Positions 1-8,780 of a stretch of 64,000 bases of DNA are shown one piece after another (positions within the stretch are counted from its first letter, which is position 1; each line of letters starts with the position of its first letter). Where the stretch lies: the NCBI GenBank assembly GCA_009995045.1, contig JAACQG010000009.1, positions 1 through 64,000 of the forward strand. The letters are read 5' to 3'. The position numbers and the translations under genes are program-made. A model generated the notes under the pieces. That model did no database searches, had not been told where the DNA came from, and saw nothing but the letters and a program-made list of their open reading frames with translations. This stretch comes from Alphaproteobacteria bacterium (GTDB taxonomy: Bacteria; Pseudomonadota; Alphaproteobacteria; Micavibrionales; Micavibrionaceae).

Positions 1-1
1 A

Positions 2-991
2 GACTGCAAAATCATCGGCGATATCGAAATCCTCGGCATCTGTCTGCGCGATAACCCCCGCGGCTATAAAACTGTGGCGATTACAGGAACCAACGGAAAA
101 TCCACCACAACCGCGCTGCTCACCCATGTCCTCAACGCCTGCGCCATCCCCGCAATGATGGGCGGCAATATCGGCACGCCCGCCCTCGCGCTACAGCCCG
201 CAAAAGACGGCACAATCATCGTCCTCGAAATCTCATCCTACCAAATCGACCTCGCGCCGACCTTCACGCCCGATATCGGCATCTTGCTCAATATCACCAC
301 CGACCATATCGACCGCCACGGCAGTTTCGAAAATTATGCCGCCATCAAACACCGCTTGCTCGATTCCTCCGCACATAAAATCTACGCCGAAAAGCTTGAC
401 CAATCCGTGCTGAACGGGCATGTCTTTCCCATGCTCCCCGGTGCACATAACGCGCAAAACATCATCGCTGTCCTCGCCGCATGTGCCGCACTTAACATCG
501 ACCAAGACGACGCAATAAAAGCCATCAAAACCTTCCCCGGCCTTGCGCATCGTCAATACCTTGCCCGCACCATCCAAAACATACATTTCATCAATGACAG
601 CAAAGGCACAAATGTCGAAGCCGCCGCCAAAGCTTTGGGTTGTCATGAAAACATCTACTGGATCGTCGGCGGCAGAGCAAAAACAGGCGGCCTGAGCGGC
701 CTTGAAAAATACAAAACCCGCATAACCCACGCCTATCTCATCGGCGAATCCTCACCCGATTTCGCCGTGTGGATGCAGGAGCAAAACATCCCCTTCACGC
801 TATGTGACACCCTGCAAAACGCTGTTCCCGCCGCGTATCAAGACGCACAAAACGCCGCAAAAGATAACGATCAAAATAAAGACCAAGACGCCACAATCCT
901 CCTCTCCCCCGCCTGCGCATCATGGGATCAATTCGACTCCTTCGAACATCGCGGCGACACCTTCATCGACATCGTGGAGGCGCTTTCATGA
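2..991 (+). CDS. murD: UDP-N-acetylmuramoylalanine-D-glutamate ligase, 5' truncated
   Basis: MurD adds D-glutamate to UDP-MurNAc-L-Ala in the cytoplasm, using ATP. The frame is open from base 2, so the N-terminus lies outside the window; the GTG at 74 is an internal valine codon and not the start. Visible Mur-ligase signatures in order: the P-loop GTNGKSTT, LEISSYQ, the NITTDHIDRHG segment with the metal/ATP histidine, NDSKGTN, and the MurD C-terminal motif LLSPACASWDQFDSFEHRG. A short hydrophilic Asp/Lys/Asn-rich insertion precedes the last motif. It is followed by ftsW, as in the usual dcw order, but the two are separated by a repeat instead of overlapping. Identification is secure. Confidence 0.96.
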   Translation, partial: DCKIIGDIEILGICLRDNPRGYKTVAITGTNGKSTTTALLTHVLNACAIPAMMGGNIGTPALALQPAKDGTIIVLEISSYQIDLAPTFTPDIGILLNITTDHIDRHGSFENYAAIKHRLLDSSAHKIYAEKLDQSVLNGHVFPMLPGAHNAQNIIAVLAACAALNIDQDDAIKAIKTFPGLAHRQYLARTIQNIHFINDSKGTNVEAAAKALGCHENIYWIVGGRAKTGGLSGLEKYKTRITHAYLIGESSPDFAVWMQEQNIPFTLCDTLQNAVPAAYQDAQNAAKDNDQNKDQDATILLSPACASWDQFDSFEHRGDTFIDIVEALS

Positions 992-1007
992 AAGATATGA
1001 ATAAAAT

Positions 1008-1088
1008 GTCATCCTGCGGCTGGACCGCGGGATCTGTGGCCCATCGTAAAAATCCTGCGATTAAATCGCAGGACGGCAGGGTGAGGTG
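1008..1088. repeat. dispersed GTCATCC-type palindromic repeat, copy 1 (murD-ftsW gap)
   Basis: About 80 bases with two hairpins. The first pairs GTCATCCTGCGG with CCGCGGGATCT (1008-1035). The second is a perfect 9-bp stem, TCCTGCGAT/ATCGCAGGA, around a 3-base loop (1053-1073). The end GGCAGGGTGA roughly mirrors the beginning. The core GTCATCC...GGATCT recurs at 4834 and 49099, so this is a dispersed element. The insertion leaves a small ORF (988-1089, 33 aa) that starts on the murD stop (ATGA) and is written almost wholly in repeat sequence; I do not regard it as a real gene, but its translation could help ribosomes reach ftsW. Confidence 0.75.
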
Positions 1089-1093
1089 ATAAA

Positions 1094-2233
1094 ATGACAC
1101 TGTTTTCTCGCACCGACCGCTCATTCCTCGGACAATGGTGGTGGACGGTTGACCGCCCAATGCTCACCGCTTTTTTGGTGCTCGTCATCCTCGGCATCCT
1201 TATGGTCACAACCGCCAGCCCGCCCGTCGCCGAACATCTCGGCCTCGGTTATTACCATTTCCTAAAGCGCCACATCATCATGCTCGTGCCGTCATTGATT
1301 ATGCTTTTTGGCATATCCTTCCTAAAGCCGCGTGAGATATGGCGCTTAGGCAGCGTTCTTTTCGTCGGCTGTATCTTCGCCCTCATCCTCGTCCTGTTCA
1401 CGGGGATGGAGATCAAGGGCGCGCAGCGTTGGCTCCATATCGGCGGCTTCTCCCTCCAGCCTAGCGAATTTATGAAACCCGCTTTTGCCATTGTCGCCGC
1501 ATGGCTTATGGCCAAACAAAAAGACAACCCGTCCTTCCGCGGTAACGCCGCCGCCGCAGGGTTATATTTTATCACAATCACATTGCTGCTTTTGCAACCT
1601 GACCTCGGTATGACGGTCGTGATCACCTCAATCTTGGCAGCGCAAATCTTCCTCGCTGGCTTCCCGTTCCGCTTTCTCATCCTCTTTGGCTTTGCGGGTG
1701 TCGGCGGCCTGATCAGCGCATATTTCTCCCTTTCTCACGTCAAATCGCGCATCGACCGTTTCCTCGACCCCGAAAGCGGCGACAGCTTCCAAGTCGACAA
1801 ATCCATCGAAGCCTTCCAAAATGGCGGCATCCTCGGGACAGGGCCGGGGCAGGGGACAGTCAAACTCAGCCTCCCCGACGCCCATGCCGATTTCATCTTC
1901 TCCGTCGCGGGTGAGGAACTCGGGCTGTTCTTCATCCTCATCATCATCGCCATATTCGGCTTCATCATGCTGCGCGGCCTGCGCCGCCTCTCCGATGCCA
2001 ACGACATGTTCAGCGTCCTCGCCGCGGGCGGCCTGCTCACCATGTTCGGCCTACAGGCGCTCGTGCATATGGGCAGCTCGATGCATCTATTGCCCGCCAA
2101 AGGAATGACCCTCCCCTTCGTCAGCTATGGCGGCTCCTCGGTTTTATCCATGGGCCTATCCATGGGCGTCGTCCTCGCCCTCACCCGCCGCACCCGAAAA
2201 TCAGGCATATCGCGTGGCGGCCTGTCTTTATAA
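1094..2233 (+). CDS. ftsW: Lipid II-polymerising SEDS glycosyltransferase FtsW
   Basis: FtsW is the division-specific SEDS peptidoglycan polymerase of the inner membrane and works with FtsI at the septum. The 379-aa product has about ten hydrophobic segments and SEDS hallmarks: GAQRWLHIGGFSLQPSEFMK around residues 100-120, LLQPDLGMT, and the C-terminal PFVSYGGSS with a following Gly/Ser-rich helix. It lies between murD and murG, the standard dcw position. The paralogue at 38739 sits with mrdA and is RodA, so this copy is the division enzyme. The start at 1094 is close to a GAGGTGATAA ribosome-binding region contributed by the end of the upstream repeat. Confidence 0.95.
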   Translation: MTLFSRTDRSFLGQWWWTVDRPMLTAFLVLVILGILMVTTASPPVAEHLGLGYYHFLKRHIIMLVPSLIMLFGISFLKPREIWRLGSVLFVGCIFALILVLFTGMEIKGAQRWLHIGGFSLQPSEFMKPAFAIVAAWLMAKQKDNPSFRGNAAAAGLYFITITLLLLQPDLGMTVVITSILAAQIFLAGFPFRFLILFGFAGVGGLISAYFSLSHVKSRIDRFLDPESGDSFQVDKSIEAFQNGGILGTGPGQGTVKLSLPDAHADFIFSVAGEELGLFFILIIIAIFGFIMLRGLRRLSDANDMFSVLAAGGLLTMFGLQALVHMGSSMHLLPAKGMTLPFVSYGGSSVLSMGLSMGVVLALTRRTRKSGISRGGLSL

Positions 2234-2270
2234 ATATTGTTATCGCGTCAACATCTTGGTAAATAGGATC

Positions 2271-3356
2271 ATGAACAACCCAACGCCACCCCTCATCATC
2301 CTCAGCGCCGGCGGAACAGGCGGCCACATCATGCCCGCCCAAGCACTTAGCGCTGACCTCATCGCCCGCGGCTTTCGTGTCGAGGTCATCACTGATTCCC
2401 GCGGCATGAAATTCACCAAAGGCTTCGGCGACCTCACCCTCCACGAAGTCTCCGCCGGAACTTTCGGACGCGGCGCGCCAAAATTGATTCTCGGCATCCT
2501 GCAAAGCCTCGCCATCATCCTAAAAACCCGCCCCGCGGCTGTGATCGGCTTTGGCGGCTACCCCTCATTCCCCGGCATGATCGCAGGGCAAATCCTCCTC
2601 AAACCCACCATCTTGCACGAATCCAACGCCGTCCTCGGCAAAGCCAACAAGGCGCTGTGCATCCTCGCCACAAAAATCGCCCTCTCATGGGAAAACAGCC
2701 GCGGCCTCAGCGATAAAGAACGCGCCAAATCGATCGTCACCGGCAACCCCATCCGCGAAGATATCGCCCGCCTCGCTAGAATCGAATACCCCTCCATCAC
2801 CGATAAACTCAACATCCTCGTCATGGGCGGCTCACAAGGCGCAAGCATCTTCAGCCAAGTCATCCCCGCCGCCCTCGCCAAGCTTTCCCCCGAAAACCGC
2901 GCAAAGCTTAACATCACCCAACAATGCCGCGCCGAAGACATCGCCGATACAACCAAAGCCTACGAAGACGCAGGGATCACCGCCACCCTCATGACCTTCA
3001 TCGATGACGTCGCAACCGAGATTACCAATTGCCACCTCTTTATAGGGCGCAGCGGCGCAAGCACAGTAACCGAAATGACCACCGCCGGACGCCCCGCAAT
3101 TTACGTCCCCCTCGGCGTGCATAAAGACAACCAGCAAAAAGTAAACGCAGACGCAGTCGCCGATCATGGCGGCGCATGGACCGTGATGCAAAATGATTTC
3201 ACCCCCGAAAGCCTCCACGCCCAAATCGAAACCTTCCTCGCAAACCCATCCACCTTAGAATCCGCAGCCCAAAAAGCGAAAGCTTGCGCCAAGCCAGACG
3301 CTGCCGCTAAACTAAGCGCGTTGATTGAAGGAATTATCGAACAACGGGCAAATTAA
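2271..3356 (+). CDS. murG: UDP-GlcNAc:lipid I N-acetylglucosaminyltransferase
   Basis: MurG transfers GlcNAc to lipid I to make lipid II on the cytoplasmic face of the membrane. The 361-aa protein begins with the family's N-terminal glycine loop SAGGTGGHIMPA, followed by GFGGYPSFPG, LHESNAVLGKAN, the second-domain MGGSQGA, and RSGASTVTE near the UDP-GlcNAc site. The open frame extends 48 codons upstream into ftsW, but that part is unlike MurG; ATG 2271 places the glycine loop at the usual distance from the N-terminus. It follows ftsW by 37 bases and precedes murC by 15 bases, in one transcription unit. Confidence 0.95.
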   Translation: MNNPTPPLIILSAGGTGGHIMPAQALSADLIARGFRVEVITDSRGMKFTKGFGDLTLHEVSAGTFGRGAPKLILGILQSLAIILKTRPAAVIGFGGYPSFPGMIAGQILLKPTILHESNAVLGKANKALCILATKIALSWENSRGLSDKERAKSIVTGNPIREDIARLARIEYPSITDKLNILVMGGSQGASIFSQVIPAALAKLSPENRAKLNITQQCRAEDIADTTKAYEDAGITATLMTFIDDVATEITNCHLFIGRSGASTVTEMTTAGRPAIYVPLGVHKDNQQKVNADAVADHGGAWTVMQNDFTPESLHAQIETFLANPSTLESAAQKAKACAKPDAAAKLSALIEGIIEQRAN

Positions 3357-3371
3357 AATAAGGAAGACAAC

Positions 3372-4817
3372 ATGCGCGGAATGCCAAAAGACATCGGATC
3401 ACTTCACTTCATCGGCATCGGTGGCATCGGCATGAGCGGCATCGCCGAAATCCTCATCACTTTAGGCTACAGCGTCCAAGGCTCCGACCAAGCCGATGGC
3501 GCAAATGTCAAACGTCTGCGTGAAAAAGGCGCAAAAACCTTCATCGGTCACGAAGCCGAAAACATCACCCGCGACATCGCCGCCGTGGTGATCTCCTCTG
3601 CGATCAAACAAGACAACAAAGAACTCCAAGCCGCCCGCGACCTCGATATTCCCGTCATCCGCCGCGCCGAAATGCTCGCCGAACTCATGCGCATGAAATG
3701 GGCCGTCGCCATCGGGGGCACTCACGGCAAAACCACAACCACCTCCATGGTCGGTCAAATGCTAGAAGCCGCATCCTTCGACCCCACCGTCATCAATGGC
3801 GGCATCGTGAATGCATACGGCACCAATGTCCGCCTCGGCGAAAGCGATATCATGGTCGTCGAAGCCGATGAAAGCGACGGCACATTCACGCGCCTGCCGG
3901 CATCCGTCGCTGTGGTCACCAATATGGACCCCGAACATATGGAGCATTACGGCTCCTTCGAAAACGTCAAATCCGCCTACCGTCAATTCATCCATAACCT
4001 CCCGTTCTATGGCTACGCGGTGCTCTGCATCGACCACCCCGAAGTCCAAGCGCTCGTCCCAACCGTAAAAGACCGCAAAATCATCACCTATGGCTTCAAC
4101 CCACAAGCCGACGTGAAAGTCGAAAACGTCAACTCAAACGCCGATGGCTCCACCTTCGATGTGACCTTCTCCGCCAAAATTAATGGCGGCGAGGAACTGG
4201 TTCTGCGCGATGTGCATCTGCCCATGCTTGGTCGCCATAATGTACAAAACTGCCTCGTCGCGCTCGCCATCGCGCATGAAATGGGCGCCGCCCCACCCAT
4301 CCTTAAAAAAGGCATCGCCAGCTTCACGGGGGTCAAACGCCGCTTCACCAAAACGGGCGAAACCCACGGCATCACCATCATTGATGATTACGCCCACCAC
4401 CCGATTGAGATCGAAACCATGCTGAAAACCGCACGCACCGCCGTCGCGGAAAAAGGCGCAAAAGTCATCTGCGTGATGCAGCCACACCGTTATTCACGCC
4501 TCAACGACCTGTTCGAAGATTTCTGCAAATGCTTTAACGAAGCCGACACCGTCATTGTTACCGATGTGTACGAGGCAGGCGAAACGCCGATTGAAAACCG
4601 CAATAAACTCTCCCTCGTCGAAGGCATCAAAAACCATGGCCACCGTGATGTTCACGCGTTGCCATCGCGCGATGAACTGGCGCATGTTGTCGCCAAACAT
4701 GCTCAATCGGGCGATTACGTCATATGCATGGGCGCAGGTGACATCACCGCTTGGGCCTACGACCTCCCCGACCTTCTAGAAACCGAACTCGCCAAAGCCA
4801 AGGGACATGTGGCGTAA
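3372..4817 (+). CDS. murC: UDP-N-acetylmuramate-L-alanine ligase
   Basis: MurC adds the first residue, L-Ala, to UDP-MurNAc. The 481-aa product has the N-terminal Rossmann-like IGIGGIGMSGIAEIL, the P-loop GGTHGKTTTTSM, VEADESDGTF, TNMDPEHMEHYGSF, and IDDYAHHPIEI, all typical of MurC and not of MurD/E/F. An AAGGA ribosome-binding site sits 7-8 bases before ATG 3372. Length matches the family. Downstream, a repeat and a new promoter separate it from murB, whereas many alphaproteobacteria keep murC and murB tightly packed. Confidence 0.96.
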   Translation: MRGMPKDIGSLHFIGIGGIGMSGIAEILITLGYSVQGSDQADGANVKRLREKGAKTFIGHEAENITRDIAAVVISSAIKQDNKELQAARDLDIPVIRRAEMLAELMRMKWAVAIGGTHGKTTTTSMVGQMLEAASFDPTVINGGIVNAYGTNVRLGESDIMVVEADESDGTFTRLPASVAVVTNMDPEHMEHYGSFENVKSAYRQFIHNLPFYGYAVLCIDHPEVQALVPTVKDRKIITYGFNPQADVKVENVNSNADGSTFDVTFSAKINGGEELVLRDVHLPMLGRHNVQNCLVALAIAHEMGAAPPILKKGIASFTGVKRRFTKTGETHGITIIDDYAHHPIEIETMLKTARTAVAEKGAKVICVMQPHRYSRLNDLFEDFCKCFNEADTVIVTDVYEAGETPIENRNKLSLVEGIKNHGHRDVHALPSRDELAHVVAKHAQSGDYVICMGAGDITAWAYDLPDLLETELAKAKGHVA

Positions 4818-4833
4818 CCCTGCTATCTCGACC

Positions 4834-4866
4834 GTCATCCCGACAGAGCGCAGCGACGAGGGATCT
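4834..4866. repeat. dispersed GTCATCC-type repeat, copy 2 (murC-murB gap)
   Basis: GTCATCCCGA...GAGGGATCT, the same core as the copies at 1008 and 49099. It lies 17 bases after the murC stop. A perfect 7-bp hairpin GAAACGC-GTAA-GCGTTTC follows at 4924-4941; without a following T-run it is not a convincing terminator. Confidence 0.7.
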
Positions 4867-4957
4867 TTTCATCACATATGATAAAAAGTTTTCCCACATA
4901 TATCCGAAAGGACGTAAAAACTAGAAACGCGTAAGCGTTTCGTAATAAGACAAACCA

Positions 4958-4986
4958 TTGACAAAAAGGGAATTTTTTCCTATTAT
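4958..4986 (+). promoter_or_regulatory. sigma70-type promoter of murB with operator-like palindrome in the spacer
   Basis: TTGACA (4958-4963), exactly 17 bases, then TATTAT (4981-4986). The spacer and -10 contain AAGGGA-N6-TCCTAT (4966-4983), a 10/12 match to the palindrome found perfectly in the capsid promoter at 48042-48059 and in the same place relative to -35 and -10. Predicted transcription start is about 4992-4994, which coincides with an ATG at 4993. Confidence 0.75.
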
Positions 4987-4992
4987 TTGCCT

Positions 4993-5082
4993 ATGATAAC
5001 CGGACAGGAAACAGGCAAAAAAGACACCCACCACCCCACCACCCATAAACGGAAAAACGAAATGAAGAAAACGCAGAAATGA
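4993..5082 (+). CDS. possible leaderless 29-aa upstream ORF coupled to murB
   Basis: ATG 4993 is the seventh base after the -10 hexamer, so the transcript would begin at or next to the start codon (leaderless). The 29-codon frame encodes a basic, Lys/His/Thr-rich peptide beginning MITGQETGKK and ends with TGA at 5080-5082, overlapping the murB ATG at 5079 (ATGA). murB itself lacks a clear Shine-Dalgarno sequence, so translational coupling from this ORF would make sense. The peptide matches no family I know; it may only be a leader. Confidence 0.4.
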   Translation: MITGQETGKKDTHHPTTHKRKNEMKKTQK

Positions 5083-6062
5083 CCATGAAATCAACGTCTT
5101 ACACAGGGCTTCGCGGCGCCATCATCGAAAACGCACCCATCGGCGCGCAAAGCTGGTTTCGCTGCGGCGGCAATGCTGACCTTTTGTTCAAGCCCAACGA
5201 TCCGGCTGACCTCGCGGTTTTCCTGCGCCAACACCCTGCCTCTCAGCCACTCACAATCATCGGCGGCCTCGCCAACACCATCGTGCGCGATGGCGGCATT
5301 CGCGGCGCAACCATTCAACTCGGCAAAGAATTCTCCGATATTGAAATCATCGGACGCGATAAAATCAGGGCGTCATGCGGCGCGCTTAACGGTTCACTCG
5401 CCGCCGCCGCTGTGAAAGCCGAAATCGGCGGGTTTGAATGCCTCTCCGGCATCCCCGGATCATTGGGTGGCGCGCTGCGCATGAATGCGGGCGCATATGG
5501 CGCGGATATTTCCGATATCCTCGTCGCGATCACGGCTGTTGATTATGCGGGCAATGAGTATTGCCTTATCCCGCGCGGTCAGCCCCATGGCGCAGTCGCA
5601 TTATCGCCCGCCGCAGAAACAATGGAGATCAATCTCAGCTACCGCAACAACGACGCCCCACATTACCTGATCTTTACAAGCGCAATCCTAAAAGGCAAAG
5701 CCGAGGATTACGACACCGTCAAGTCGCGCATCACCGACATAAAGGCAAAACGCAACGAAACCCAACCGATTAAAGAACAAACGGGCGGCTCAACCTTCGC
5801 CAATCCGAACCCGTCCTTGCTACAACTTGCTGGTCTGCCCGAAGATACCCGCGCATGGCAAATCGTCGAAAAAGTCGGGGGCAGGGGGCTAATGATCGGC
5901 GGCGCTAAAATGAGCGAAAAGCATTGCAACTTTATGATTAATACGGGGAATGCGACCGCCAATGATCTGGAAATGCTAGGCGAAGAAATCCGCACCCGCG
6001 CTTATAACGACCTTAACATTGACCTCCACTGGGAAATCAAACGCATAGGAGAAAGAATATAA
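5079..6062 (+). CDS. murB: UDP-N-acetylenolpyruvoylglucosamine reductase
   Basis: MurB is the FAD-dependent enzyme that reduces UDP-GlcNAc-enolpyruvate to UDP-MurNAc with NADPH. The 327-aa product shows SWFRCGGNADLLF at the start of the FAD domain, IGGLANTIVRDGGIRG, the SGIPGSLGGALRMNAGAYG flavin loop, LSYRNND, and EQTGGSTFANP with the proton-donor serine. The type and length fit the alphaproteobacterial enzyme. It has its own strong promoter at 4958, carrying a candidate operator, which is unusual for an internal dcw gene. ATG 5085 is an alternative start two codons downstream. Confidence 0.95.
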   Translation: MTMKSTSYTGLRGAIIENAPIGAQSWFRCGGNADLLFKPNDPADLAVFLRQHPASQPLTIIGGLANTIVRDGGIRGATIQLGKEFSDIEIIGRDKIRASCGALNGSLAAAAVKAEIGGFECLSGIPGSLGGALRMNAGAYGADISDILVAITAVDYAGNEYCLIPRGQPHGAVALSPAAETMEINLSYRNNDAPHYLIFTSAILKGKAEDYDTVKSRITDIKAKRNETQPIKEQTGGSTFANPNPSLLQLAGLPEDTRAWQIVEKVGGRGLMIGGAKMSEKHCNFMINTGNATANDLEMLGEEIRTRAYNDLNIDLHWEIKRIGERI

Positions 6063-6172
6063 AGAATTAAATAAATCAAAGAGATTTTTTCTTAAACTAG
6101 ACGCGACTAGCGAAGCCTATTCTGATAGGTGAGCGACGGCGCAACGACGATTAAGGGAAAATATCGCCGATT

Positions 6173-7837
6173 TTACATTTTGGGAATGCGTTCATACATA
6201 TCGGGAAGATCATTCTCAATCAGCAAGATATCACCATCTTGTTTATTCTTGGCATACCAGCTTTGAGCATCTTTAAAGCTGTCAAATTCAAGGAAGGTCT
6301 TACCCGCTCCGGTCGATTTGAACCCCTTCACAAATGTCGGAATACGCGCAGGGCTAACAACAAGGCAGATATCGCAAACCTCGCCCGCCGATTCCCCGAT
6401 CTTTTCATGCGCATCATTATGCGCCACGCCAAGCTCGACCATACCGGGGGTAATCAAAATCTTGCGCCCGCTCTGCGTAATCGTCGCAAGCAAATTAAGC
6501 GCAGATTGAAACCCGATTGGATTGGAATTATATGCATCATCAATAAGCAAAGTACCACCCGGCTGCTTCTTCACCTCAAGGCGATGCTGAATTTGCGGAA
6601 CACTAGAAAGCGCATCTTGAATATCGTCTGCTTCAATCCCAAGCTCAAGCGCGGTCGCAAACGCAAGCGCAACATTATGGCCATGATGAATGCCGAAAAT
6701 CGGAATTTCTGGTGAGTAAATGACATTTTTATATTCAAAGGTAATCGCAATCCCTTTGGTGCGTTGTTCGATCTTTTGAATTTGTAAATCCTTGGGCTGA
6801 ATATAGCTGACTTCTTTTGCACTTTTCTGCGGATTAACGGCGTCGCCTGCAACGATAAAATTCAGCGGATATTCAGCCTTCATTTTGCGTGCATGCGCAA
6901 AGCGCAATGTGCGTTCATGAATAATCACACGGCCTTGATCGGGGTTTTTATTAATCACCGCTTCCGCCAATTCAAATTTCGCCTGCGCAACCGTATCAAG
7001 CGATTTAAACCGCTCATAATGCGCATGACCAATCGAAGCAATGATCCCCAAATCCGGCGGCGTCAAATCGCATAATCGCTTAATCGATCCAGGGCCATAA
7101 GCACCCATTTCCACAACAAGATATTGATGCGTCGGCTCAAGCTCTTCACGAATAACGCGCGTAATTCCCATCGGCGTATTCACACTGCCCGGTGTAATCA
7201 GCGTCGGCGCTTGGGTTTTAAGGATATGCCCTAAAATATGCTTAATCGAGGTTTTACCGTATGATCCGGTAATGCCAATCACTTTGGGCTGATAATCCAA
7301 AACCTTCTCATGCGCCTCTTTCCAATATCCTGCCTGAACAGCGTCTTCAAAGGGTTGAAGACAGAAATTGACCACAATCAACATAAACGGCAAAAGCTGT
7401 ACATTGATGATCCATAAAAGCGGATTTGCGCCCAATACATATGGAATAACGCTGACAACGGCCAGAATAAAAGCAGGAAAGAAAATACGTTTCGCACGGG
7501 TCGTAGAAACCAGTTTCTTCTTCGAGTTTTTGCGTGGATCAATTTCTTTGGATGCGCCAATCACAAACAGGATAAACATCAGGAAATTCACCAAAACCTG
7601 GGGCAAAAATGCGCCATATCCGGCGATGTTAAGGCCGATAACCAAAACACCAACCAATATCAGACCAAACGTAATCCGCTTATCAAATGCGCCATTTGTT
7701 GTGATCCATGACAATAGACGATCATTATAATAATCTTCTTGCTGCAACACATGCATATAGGTCATCAATCGCTTTCCCGCGAATGTAAAAAACGCAATAA
7801 AAACAAGGAAAAAGCTGGCGATATCAAGAATATTCAT
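6173..7837 (-). CDS. membrane-anchored MurF-like Mur ligase
   Basis: A 554-aa protein with about five hydrophobic segments in its first 160 residues (near 5-20, 55-73, 78-95, 118-136, 138-160), then a complete Mur-ligase module: P-loop GSYGKTS at 191-197, VEMGAYGPGSI, the SIGHAHYERF metal region, and IDDAYNSNPIG near the third-domain start, the last being MurF-like. MurF normally joins D-Ala-D-Ala to the UDP-MurNAc-tripeptide and is soluble; the membrane anchor suggests a lipid-linked or membrane-proximal substrate, which is inference. It is antisense to the dcw genes and sits 17 bases downstream of a hydrolase gene, probably in one operon. The regular murF would be expected upstream of murD, outside the window. 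Confidence 0.8.
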   Translation of the reverse strand: MNILDIASFFLVFIAFFTFAGKRLMTYMHVLQQEDYYNDRLLSWITTNGAFDKRITFGLILVGVLVIGLNIAGYGAFLPQVLVNFLMFILFVIGASKEIDPRKNSKKKLVSTTRAKRIFFPAFILAVVSVIPYVLGANPLLWIINVQLLPFMLIVVNFCLQPFEDAVQAGYWKEAHEKVLDYQPKVIGITGSYGKTSIKHILGHILKTQAPTLITPGSVNTPMGITRVIREELEPTHQYLVVEMGAYGPGSIKRLCDLTPPDLGIIASIGHAHYERFKSLDTVAQAKFELAEAVINKNPDQGRVIIHERTLRFAHARKMKAEYPLNFIVAGDAVNPQKSAKEVSYIQPKDLQIQKIEQRTKGIAITFEYKNVIYSPEIPIFGIHHGHNVALAFATALELGIEADDIQDALSSVPQIQHRLEVKKQPGGTLLIDDAYNSNPIGFQSALNLLATITQSGRKILITPGMVELGVAHNDAHEKIGESAGEVCDICLVVSPARIPTFVKGFKSTGAGKTFLEFDSFKDAQSWYAKNKQDGDILLIENDLPDMYERIPKM

Positions 7838-7854
7838 AGTGAAAACCTTTGGCT

Positions 7855-8622
7855 TTATGCCGTTAATGTATCAATAAATGTCTTAAGCAGTGCGGTAACT
7901 TGATGGCGTCCTGTCCCCAAAACGCTGTAATGATCTTGCCCTTTTAGAAGAGACAATTTTGAGGTCGGAATCAACCCCGAAAGCGCCTGTCCGATTTTCG
8001 GCGGTGCTTCGGTATCGTTCTCGCCATACACAAAATGAACAGGGCAAGTGATCAGCGGCGCAATGGTGCGCAAATCTTCATTCACAACCCGCACCAGAAT
8101 TTGACGCAAAATTGGATCGGCATTTTTATAATCCGCGCTGCCAAATTTCGAAATCAGCCATTCTTCGGGCAGGCCAAAGGGAATAAGCTTTTTCAAGGAT
8201 TTATACAGCGCGATACGAAGCTTGAAATACACGCTTTTGTGAAGCGGCAATTGTTTGGGAATGCCTGCGCCTGCAATCAAAAACAACCCCTTAATCAATT
8301 CAGGATAATGCGCCGCCAATTGCAAACCCACACGACAGCCAAAGGAATGCCCAACCCAAATCACGGGCTTATCGCTCTGTGCGCGGATAAATGCCGCCAT
8401 ATGATCCGCATATTCTCGCGTGCCCCAAACCTCTGGCGGCATGGGCGATTGCCCAAAGGCGGGAAAATCAACAATGATATGCTTGGCCGAATTTTCAAGC
8501 GGCGCGCAAAGATCCAAAAACGCGCTATGGCTCTGCCCCCATCCGTGCCCCCACACAACCAACGGCGAATCTTTCGACCCTTTTTCCAAAAATTTTACGC
8601 CATTATGCTCTTGCACGCACAC
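7855..8622 (-). CDS. alpha/beta-hydrolase
   Basis: A 255-aa single-domain alpha/beta hydrolase. Visible catalytic set: nucleophile elbow GHSFG, acid in YGENDTE, base in GQDHYSVL, and an oxyanion-hole HGWGQS near the N-terminus. No signal peptide, so probably cytoplasmic; substrate unknown. It starts with GTG; the AAAGGGG ribosome-binding site lies only 2 bases before GTG 8622 and 8 bases before GTG 8616, so the latter may be the true start. It precedes the membrane-anchored Mur ligase on the minus strand, and co-expression points to a shared cell-envelope role. Confidence 0.8.
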   Translation of the reverse strand: MCVQEHNGVKFLEKGSKDSPLVVWGHGWGQSHSAFLDLCAPLENSAKHIIVDFPAFGQSPMPPEVWGTREYADHMAAFIRAQSDKPVIWVGHSFGCRVGLQLAAHYPELIKGLFLIAGAGIPKQLPLHKSVYFKLRIALYKSLKKLIPFGLPEEWLISKFGSADYKNADPILRQILVRVVNEDLRTIAPLITCPVHFVYGENDTEAPPKIGQALSGLIPTSKLSLLKGQDHYSVLGTGRHQVTALLKTFIDTLTA

Positions 8623-8780
8623 AACCCCTTTGATGCCTGTGTCATTTCATGATTTAATCAATATGTCTTACCAAGGATTCTCATCTGAACCAAGTGACAA
8701 ACGAAGCATCAAGATTTAAATAAACACATCAGGCAAACCTAATATAGGCAACGAATTATAAAACCCCCAAGGCAAACAAC

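Noticed and set aside
988-1089. 33-codon ORF overlapping the murD stop
   Set aside because: It consists almost entirely of dispersed repeat sequence; no reason to think it encodes a functional protein, though translation through it is possible.
2127-2270. Upstream extension of the murG frame (48 codons)
   Set aside because: It overlaps the end of ftsW in another frame, is unlike MurG, and ATG 2271 puts the glycine loop at the normal position.
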